A DNA stretch of 64,000 nucleotides from Allorhizobium ampelinum S4 (GTDB taxonomy: Bacteria > Pseudomonadota > Alphaproteobacteria > Rhizobiales > Rhizobiaceae). The translations under genes were made by a program, and so were the position numbers. Positions 58,311-64,000 of the stretch are shown here, piece after piece. Location of the stretch: contig NC_011989.1 of the NCBI RefSeq assembly GCF_000016285.1, positions 2,111,001 through 2,175,000 of the forward strand, written 5' to 3'. The notes beneath the pieces are model-generated. The model saw only the letters and a list, made by a program, of their open reading frames with translations. It was not told where the DNA came from and did not search any database. Numbering within the stretch: position 1 is the first letter of the stretch; the number at the start of each line of letters is the position of its first letter.

Positions 58311-59320
58311 GACTGGAAGGCCTGCAAGGCAGCCAGAAGCCGGGCATCGGCCTCTTCGTCGGGCGTCAGGCCAATCCGCAACCAGCCCGGCGCATACTCA
58401 AAAATCCGCGTCAGGATATGCACGCGTGCCAGATGGGCATGCAAGTTGGCCGCACCCGTGTATTCCACCAGTGAAAACAGCGGCGTGCCGCCAATCACCG
58501 CCAAACCTGCCTGCGCCAAAACCGCTTCAAGCGCTGCCTTGCGGGCAAAGATCTGAGCACGCAAGCCACGATGGTCAGCGCTGAAAAGCTGCGTTGCCAC
58601 CGACAGAGCCGGTCCCGATACCGCCCAAGGCCCTAGCCACTCGGCAAACAGATCCAAAAGCGCCTGATCAGCAATCACAAAACCCAGCCTCAAGCCCGCC
58701 AGACCGAAGAATTTGCCGAAGGAACGAAACAGCAGCAGATTGGGATGATCCGCCACCAGCGGCGCAAGAGATTGCTCCGGCTGCACATCGGCAAAGGCTT
58801 CGTCCACCAGCAAGAGGCCGCCATGGGACGCCATGCGCTGGGCAACCGCGCCCAGTTCCGATCTTCCGATCTGCCGCCCGGTCGGATTATTGGGGTTCAC
58901 CACCACCGCCAGTCCATGGACGGATGTTATTTCCTCAAGACTGTCCACCGCATCGACAGCAATACCGGCCAGCGTGAGGCTACGGGCATATTCGCCGTAG
59001 GTCGGGCTGAGAATGACGGCGCGCCTGCCTGCATCCATCAACTTCGGCAACAGTTGGATAACCGATTGTGTGCCTGGAACCGGCAGCGGCAAAACGGTCC
59101 CGCTGCCGTAAAAATCGCGCGCCGCAAGCCGGGCTGCGTCCTCGCGTTCGCGGTCCGGCAGGCGGTGCCAGGCGCGGGCATCGATGGCGGGCAGATCAGG
59201 GGGACAGGGATTGATGCCGGTGGACAGGTCCAGCCAGTCTTCAATGTTTCCGCCATAAAGGCGCGCTGCCGCAGCAAGGCCGCCGCCATGGGCAATGGTC
59301 TGGCCGGGCTGTACTGTCAT
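58307..59320 (-). CDS. cobC: CobC, threonine-phosphate decarboxylase-like PLP enzyme
   Basis: CobC is a fold-type I aminotransferase relative that makes the aminopropanol phosphate linker of cobalamin. The 337-residue protein has VVNPNNPTGRQIG with the Asn, and FRSFGKFFGLAGLRLGF with the PLP-binding lysine. Short overlaps (ATGA) with cobB and with cobD make it part of one coupled run. The N-terminal region HGGGLAAAARLYGG is the usual one. Confidence 0.94.
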   Translation of the reverse strand: MTVQPGQTIAHGGGLAAAARLYGGNIEDWLDLSTGINPCPPDLPAIDARAWHRLPDREREDAARLAARDFYGSGTVLPLPVPGTQSVIQLLPKLMDAGRRAVILSPTYGEYARSLTLAGIAVDAVDSLEEITSVHGLAVVVNPNNPTGRQIGRSELGAVAQRMASHGGLLLVDEAFADVQPEQSLAPLVADHPNLLLFRSFGKFFGLAGLRLGFVIADQALLDLFAEWLGPWAVSGPALSVATQLFSADHRGLRAQIFARKAALEAVLAQAGLAVIGGTPLFSLVEYTGAANLHAHLARVHILTRIFEYAPGWLRIGLTPDEEADARLLAALQAFQS

Positions 59321-60627
59321 GCCCGGTTCTCGCCCGCACGGTCGATAAGATGCATATAGGACCCAGCCACATTGGCACGCCGCAAGCCGACCTGCCCCAA
59401 GGACAGGCCCAAGGCATCCTCGGCGGCAAACAGCCGGTCGCCCTCGCCTTCCTCGATCACGGTCGAATAATGAAACTCGTGGCCGGTCATCGCATGGGCA
59501 AAGAAATCTCCCGCCAATGGCCGTAAAAGCCGATAGCCCAGATGGCGCTTTCGCGCGGCAAAGCTGGTTTTCAGCGGTAAAAGTCCCAGCATCGCATGGT
59601 CCGTTCCATCCGCGTCGGTCAACCCCTCACCCAGCACCATATAGCCACCGCATTCCCCGTAAATTTTCACCGGCCTTGCCGCCGCCGCCTGCATTCCCGC
59701 CCGGAACCGGTGAGCATTGGCAATCCTTCCGGCATGAAGTTCGGGATAGCCGCCAGGCAGATACACCGCATCGGCATCGTCTGCCGGAGCCTCATCCTGC
59801 AGGGGCGAAAAGAAGCTGATCTGCGCGCCGCGGCGTCGCCACCCCAGCAGCATATGCTCATAGCAAAAGGCAAACGCCTCGTCCCGCGCCACGGCGATGT
59901 GATGCCCTAGCGGCGCAAGCCGGGCAATATTGGCCTCCGAGACCGGATCAGGGCTGCGAACCGCAGCCCGAATGATAGCGCCGAGATCACAGCCTTTTGC
60001 CACGACCTGCGCGGCATGGGTGATAAAGCCTTCGAGATCAGCCTGTTCCGCCGCCTGCACCAATCCCAGATGCCGCTCCGGCAGTGCAAGCCCCGTATCG
60101 CTGCGGATCACGCCCAGCACCGGCATGCGGATTGTCTCCAACGCCTGGCGCAGCATCGCCTCATGCCGATCGCTGGCGACACGGTTGATGATAACGCCGA
60201 CTATCAGCAGACCGGGCCTGAAATCGGCAAAGCCCTTTACCAAGGCGGCGACGGAATGCGAGGTGCGGGCGCAATCGACCACCAGCACCACCGACAGGCC
60301 GAGCATCAGGGCAAGATCCGCCGCCGAACCGGTGCCATCCGCCGCCCCGTCGTAAAGCCCCATCATCGCCTCGACCACCAGGGTCCGGCCACCCTGACGG
60401 TGCAGGGCGGCATTGGCGGCAATCAATTCAGGGCGCATCGCCCAGGGGTCGAAATTCAGGCAGATCTCACCGCTTGCCGCCGCATGAAAGGCCGGATCGA
60501 TATAATCCGGCCCGGCCTTGCCCGGCGCCAGCTTATGACCGGCTTCGCTCAAGGCGCGCAATAGGCCAAGCGTGACGGTGGTCTTGCCTGACCCGGAGGC
60601 AGGCGCGGCAATCAGAAGGCCACTCAT
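59317..60627 (-). CDS. cobB: Cobyrinic acid a,c-diamide synthase
   Basis: CobB amidates the a and c side chains of hydrogenobyrinic acid with ATP and glutamine. The 436-residue protein has the P-loop domain ASGSGKTTVTLGLLRALS and PGKAGPDYIDP, and a C-terminal amidotransferase domain with Cys in YGECGGYMVLGEG. I start it at ATG 60627 (MSGLLIAAP); the open frame extends upstream, but only inside cobA. It overlaps cobA and cobC by four bases. Confidence 0.95.
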   Translation of the reverse strand: MSGLLIAAPASGSGKTTVTLGLLRALSEAGHKLAPGKAGPDYIDPAFHAAASGEICLNFDPWAMRPELIAANAALHRQGGRTLVVEAMMGLYDGAADGTGSAADLALMLGLSVVLVVDCARTSHSVAALVKGFADFRPGLLIVGVIINRVASDRHEAMLRQALETIRMPVLGVIRSDTGLALPERHLGLVQAAEQADLEGFITHAAQVVAKGCDLGAIIRAAVRSPDPVSEANIARLAPLGHHIAVARDEAFAFCYEHMLLGWRRRGAQISFFSPLQDEAPADDADAVYLPGGYPELHAGRIANAHRFRAGMQAAAARPVKIYGECGGYMVLGEGLTDADGTDHAMLGLLPLKTSFAARKRHLGYRLLRPLAGDFFAHAMTGHEFHYSTVIEEGEGDRLFAAEDALGLSLGQVGLRRANVAGSYMHLIDRAGENRA

Positions 60628-61466
60628 GCCGTATCCTTTAGGCTTCGATTGGCAAAGGGGTCCGGTTGCAAGGCCCGGCCCGACAAGGCACCGAGCCAGT
60701 CCAGCGAGGGGCGAAGCCGCACCACCTCGCCCAGCACCACGATGGCGGGTGGCTGGATACAAGCGGCCTGCATGGCGTCTTCGGCCTCACCCAGCGTGGT
60801 TTCCAGCACCCGTTGCCGGTCCGTTGCCGCGTCGCAGACAAAGGCCAGCGGCTCTTCGGGCTGGCGCCCCGCCGCCAGCAATTGCGCGGCGATGTGGCCC
60901 ATATGCTTCATCGCCATATACATGACAATCACCCGGGAACCCTTGGCTACCGCCTGCCAATCAATTCCGTCAGGCATGGCGCCGGACGAATCATGGCCGG
61001 TCAGGAAGGTGACAGCATGGTTGATCTCGCGGTGGGTGACGGGGATGCCCGCATAGGCCAGCCCGCCAATGCCTGCGGTAATGCCGGGTACGATGCGAAA
61101 CGGCACGCCATGCTCGACCAATGTCAGCGCCTCCTCGCCGCCGCGCCCGAACACGAAGGGGTCGCCGCCTTTCAGCCGCAGCACCCGCTTGCCGGATTTC
61201 GCCAGTTCCACCAATCGCAGAGAAATATCACGCTGCCGGGCCGAAGGCTTGCCGCCGCGCTTTCCAGCATATTCCAACACCGCGCCTGGATTGGCGTAGG
61301 AAAGGCAAGCCTCATCAACCAGCGCGTCATGAACAATCACATCCGCCATGGACAGGCCACGCACCGCCAAAAGCGTCAACAGACCTGGATCACCCGGCCC
61401 TGCCCCCGCCAGCCAGACATGGCCCGGCTGCAATAGGGGCAAAGGCTTGAAAACATCTTGCATCAT
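60624..61466 (-). CDS. cobA: Uroporphyrinogen-III C-methyltransferase
   Basis: CobA (SUMT) methylates uroporphyrinogen III at C2 and C7 to precorrin-2, the branch point to cobalamin and siroheme. The 280-residue protein has VWLAGAGPGDPGLLTLLAV, RLKGGDPFVFGRGGEEA and PVTHREIN, the SAM and substrate motifs. The start is unsure (ATG 61466 or 61463; a TTG lies at 61496); none has a good ribosome site. It heads the coupled run cobA-cobB-cobC-cobD. The 142-base gap to the divergent cbiD is too short for a full cobalamin riboswitch in both directions. Confidence 0.94.
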   Translation of the reverse strand: MMQDVFKPLPLLQPGHVWLAGAGPGDPGLLTLLAVRGLSMADVIVHDALVDEACLSYANPGAVLEYAGKRGGKPSARQRDISLRLVELAKSGKRVLRLKGGDPFVFGRGGEEALTLVEHGVPFRIVPGITAGIGGLAYAGIPVTHREINHAVTFLTGHDSSGAMPDGIDWQAVAKGSRVIVMYMAMKHMGHIAAQLLAAGRQPEEPLAFVCDAATDRQRVLETTLGEAEDAMQAACIQPPAIVVLGEVVRLRPSLDWLGALSGRALQPDPFANRSLKDTA

Positions 61467-61608
61467 GGCGAGAAGATCTACTGCATAATTTCCCAAACCG
61501 AAATCGGCTGGCGGGGAAAATTATACCGCCATGACGATGATTTGTCCGAATGAGCAGCAAGGGTCACGCCCATCTTCCCCCTGCCGCACGCCTTGCCTAT
61601 AAAGAACC

Positions 61609-62736
61609 ATGACCGAAGCCGCACCGCCAACCGAAACACCCGATGCCGCTGCTTCGCGCAAGCCGAATGGGCCGCTGCGCAAGGGCTGGACCACAGGCGC
61701 CTGCGCGACAGCCGCGACCAAGGCAGCGCTGACGGCACTTTTGACCGGTGAATTTCCCGATCCGGTGTCGATCCGCCTGCCCGGCGGGCAAGAACCAGCC
61801 TTTGCGCTCGCCTATGAACAGATCGCGGGTGGCCAGGCCTCGGCGGGAATCATCAAGGACGCGGGCGACGACCCTGACGTGACCCATGGCGCAACCGTGA
61901 TCGCCACTATACGGCGTCTCACCGCCGGTTCTGGCATCCGCTTCGTGGCGGGCGATGGCGTCGGCACGGTGACGCGGCCCGGCCTGCCGCTGGCCATAGG
62001 TGAACCAGCCATCAACCCCGTGCCGCGCGCGATGATGGTGGCCGAGGTGGAGGCACTGGCCAAACAGCATGGATTAACGCCCGATGTGGAAATCACGGTT
62101 TCCATTCCTGGCGGGCAGGCGCTGGCGGAAAAGACCTGGAACCCGCGCCTGGGCATTATCGGCGGGCTTTCGGTGCTAGGAACCACTGGCATCGTCAATC
62201 CATTTTCCTGTGCCGCCTGGATTCACTCCATCCATCGCGGCATCGATGTCGCACGCGCCATGGGCCTTCCACATGTGCTTGGCGCCACCGGCTCGACTTC
62301 CGAACGTGCCGCCCAGCAGCTTTACGGCCTGCCGCAGGAAGCGCTGCTGGACATGGGTGATTTTGCCGGCGGCCTGCTCAAATATCTGCGCCAGTACCCC
62401 GTGCCCCGGCTGACGATTGCAGGTGGATTTGCCAAGTTGAGCAAGCTGGCGCAAGGCGCGCTGGATCTCCATTCCGCCCGCAGCCAGATCGACAATACCT
62501 TCATGGAAACATTGATGTCCGATCATCCTCTCTCGCAAGACATCAAGGAGAGGATCAGGTCTGCCAACACCGCCCTGGAAATCCTCGACATCACCCGGCA
62601 AAACAATCTGGACATGGCAACACCGATTGCGCAAAGGGCAAGAGAAACCGCCCTGTCAGTTCTACGCGGTGCCGATATCGCGGTCGATGTGATCGTCACC
62701 GACCGAGCGGGAGCGATCCTTGCCATCGCCTCCTGA
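61609..62736 (+). CDS. cbiD: Cobalt-precorrin-5B C1-methyltransferase (CbiD)
   Basis: CbiD methylates C1 of the corrin ring. The 375-residue protein has RKGWTTGACATAATKAAL near residues 24-41 and SIPGGQALAEKTWNPRLG, followed by the long C-terminal helix region. CbiD belongs to the anaerobic pathway, while the aerobic pathway uses CobF for this step; some rhizobial and Brucella genomes carry cbiD within an otherwise aerobic set. Its end overlaps cobK by 17 bases. It is divergent from cobA. Confidence 0.94.
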   Translation: MTEAAPPTETPDAAASRKPNGPLRKGWTTGACATAATKAALTALLTGEFPDPVSIRLPGGQEPAFALAYEQIAGGQASAGIIKDAGDDPDVTHGATVIATIRRLTAGSGIRFVAGDGVGTVTRPGLPLAIGEPAINPVPRAMMVAEVEALAKQHGLTPDVEITVSIPGGQALAEKTWNPRLGIIGGLSVLGTTGIVNPFSCAAWIHSIHRGIDVARAMGLPHVLGATGSTSERAAQQLYGLPQEALLDMGDFAGGLLKYLRQYPVPRLTIAGGFAKLSKLAQGALDLHSARSQIDNTFMETLMSDHPLSQDIKERIRSANTALEILDITRQNNLDMATPIAQRARETALSVLRGADIAVDVIVTDRAGAILAIAS

Positions 62737-63409
62737 ACGCATCCTCATTCTCGGCGGCACAGCAGAGGCGGCAAAACTTGCCGCAGAGTTGGTGGAGCAA
62801 GGTGAGGCTTTCGTCATTACCGCGCTTGCCGGACGCACCGAATATCCGGCCAGTCTGGCTGGAGACGTCCGCATCGGTGGCTTCGGCGGTGTCGATGGGC
62901 TGGTGGCCTATCTGAGGAGTGAAGGCATTACCAGGGTGATCGACGCCACACATCCATTTGCCCGGCAAATATCCGCCAATGCTGTCGAAGCCTGCCGAAA
63001 GGCGGACATACCGCTCATCGTCCATCTGCGCCCGCAATGGCTGGAGCAACCCGGCGACCGCTGGAGCATGGTCGAAACACTGGAAGCGGCGGCCCATACG
63101 TTGCCGGAGGGAGCCAAGGTCTTCCTGGCGCTGGGGCGGCAATATATCGACATATTTGCGCGGCGAACGGATTGCCACTTTGTGATCCGCATGGTGGATG
63201 CGCCATCAGCGCCGCTACCCTTTACCCATGCCGACATCGTTGTCGGCAAAGCGGCGGCGGATTGGGAAGCAGAAAAAGCCCTGCTGGAAAGCCATGCCAT
63301 CACCCATCTCGTGACCCGCAATTCAGGCGGCGAGGCTAGCTATGGCAAGATTATCGCGGCCCGAAAATTGGGATTGCCCGTGGTGATGATCGCCCGCCCG
63401 ATCACTTGA
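62720..63409 (+). CDS. cobK: Precorrin-6A reductase
   Basis: CobK reduces precorrin-6A with NADPH. The 229-residue protein has the nucleotide-binding ILILGGTAEAAKLAAELV and VIDATHPFARQIS, and later LVTRNSGGEASYGKI. The start is probably TTG 62720, which lies in the cbiD gene; no later ATG fits the beginning of the Rossmann strand. It is the last visible cob gene; cheD follows convergently after 60 bases. Confidence 0.93.
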   Translation: MPSPPERILILGGTAEAAKLAAELVEQGEAFVITALAGRTEYPASLAGDVRIGGFGGVDGLVAYLRSEGITRVIDATHPFARQISANAVEACRKADIPLIVHLRPQWLEQPGDRWSMVETLEAAAHTLPEGAKVFLALGRQYIDIFARRTDCHFVIRMVDAPSAPLPFTHADIVVGKAAADWEAEKALLESHAITHLVTRNSGGEASYGKIIAARKLGLPVVMIARPIT

Positions 63410-63469
63410 CGACCGATTGCGTTGTCACATTGATATTGATTTTGTTTCGCCACGGTGAAGGCGATATCC

Positions 63470-63991
63470 TCACACCTTCTGAGCTGGCGACCGAATTGCC
63501 GTGACCTTGGGCTTCACACCCATACGTCCGCTGAGCGGCACGCAATTGGTCTTGCCCGAATAGGGCCAATATTCGAGCTTGCAGCCATAAGGGCCGCCGA
63601 CATTTTCCTCAATGACCGCAATACCGTTCGTTGCCAGAAACTGCCGCGCGAAATCAAAATTGCGCGCCCCTACATTATAGAAGGAGTTGCCGGGACTGGC
63701 GCCACCGAAAATCTTTGCCTCCAAACGCCAGACATTTGCGCCACGCGCCAGCAACCCGTCAACAAGAAGCTCCATCAACTGGCAGCCATATCGCGCCGCC
63801 TCGCTTTTGCTCATGCCCTTGGCAACCGGACCCGGCAAGACGAAATGATTCATACCGCCGAGACCCAGCACGGGATCGCGAATACAGGCAGCGACACAGG
63901 AGCCAAGCACCGTCGTCATCACCGTATCGGGATCGTCGCTGACGGCAAATTGTCCCTGCGAAATGGTCACCCGACCCTTGGGCAGATCCAT
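63470..63991 (-). CDS. cheD: CheD, chemoreceptor glutamine deamidase
   Basis: CheD deamidates receptor glutamines and in some bacteria works with the phosphatase CheC. The 173-residue protein has the catalytic residues Cys32 in TVLGSCVAAC, His49 in GMNHFVLPG and Thr26 in MTTV, spaced as in the Thermotoga enzyme. The ATG is at 63991, near the right window edge, so further chemotaxis genes may lie beyond. It suits the two receptors in this window. Confidence 0.92.
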   Translation of the reverse strand: MDLPKGRVTISQGQFAVSDDPDTVMTTVLGSCVAACIRDPVLGLGGMNHFVLPGPVAKGMSKSEAARYGCQLMELLVDGLLARGANVWRLEAKIFGGASPGNSFYNVGARNFDFARQFLATNGIAVIEENVGGPYGCKLEYWPYSGKTNCVPLSGRMGVKPKVTAIRSPAQKV

Positions 63992-64000
63992 TCGTGAAGC

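Overview
The window reads as a chromosomal segment of a Rhizobiaceae alphaproteobacterium, probably of the Agrobacterium/Allorhizobium/Rhizobium group. The basis is the GAAC-N7-GAAC type SOS box before lexA, the arrangement of trpD-trpC-moaC-moeA, a choXWV-type choline transporter, paired DUF1127 mini-proteins, a long B12-dependent ribonucleotide reductase, Paracoccus/Pseudomonas-style cob genes, and an intergenic repeat of the RIME type. I see no transposase, integrase, phage gene or CRISPR array; genus and species cannot be fixed from this sequence alone.

Layout. 0.3-2.2 kb: pseudouridine catabolism (PfkB kinase and PsuG). 2.5-6.3 kb: lexA and a convergent, overlapping comEC. 6.6-10 kb: citrate synthase and a PpiD-like foldase. 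10-13.6 kb: tightly overlapping trpD-trpC-moaC-moeA. 13.6-15.8 kb: PAP2 phosphatase and cobQ. 16.3-19.5 kb: choline/betaine ABC transporter. 19.6-23.1 kb: divergent glycosylation locus with a GT2-like protein, a small unknown protein and an O-GlcNAc-transferase-like GT41 protein. 23.2-29.8 kb: phosphodiester glycosidase-like protein, two small envelope peptides, formyltransferase-like protein, cytochrome P450, LysR regulator, two DUF1127 proteins and a GlxA-type regulator. 30.1-34.9 kb: an operon of a glycosyltransferase-like protein with an unfamiliar N-terminal module, a GDPD-like phosphodiesterase, a HAD phosphatase and two nucleotidyltransferase-like proteins. 35.0-36.0 kb: a signal-peptidase-I-like protein lacking both catalytic residues. 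36.1-39.9 kb: nrdJ. 40.7-50.9 kb: two chemoreceptors, cheW, transporter and stress genes, tRNA-Leu and a RIME repeat. 50.9-57.2 kb: L-serine dehydratase, membrane proteins, a MerR regulator and MgtE. 57.3-63.4 kb: divergent cobalamin operons (cobA-cobB-cobC-cobD on the minus strand, cbiD-cobK on the plus strand). The window ends in cheD.

How it fits together. The cob genes supply adenosylcobalamin, which NrdJ needs for deoxyribonucleotide synthesis. The chemoreceptors, CheW and CheD serve one chemotaxis machinery but are scattered. The least understood parts are the five-gene 30-35 kb operon, which has the composition expected for making a nucleotide-activated phospho-compound to decorate a surface polymer, the pseudo-signal-peptidase beside it, and the GT41 locus. 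The first two are relatively AT-rich compared with neighbours in the lines I counted, which suggests transfer.
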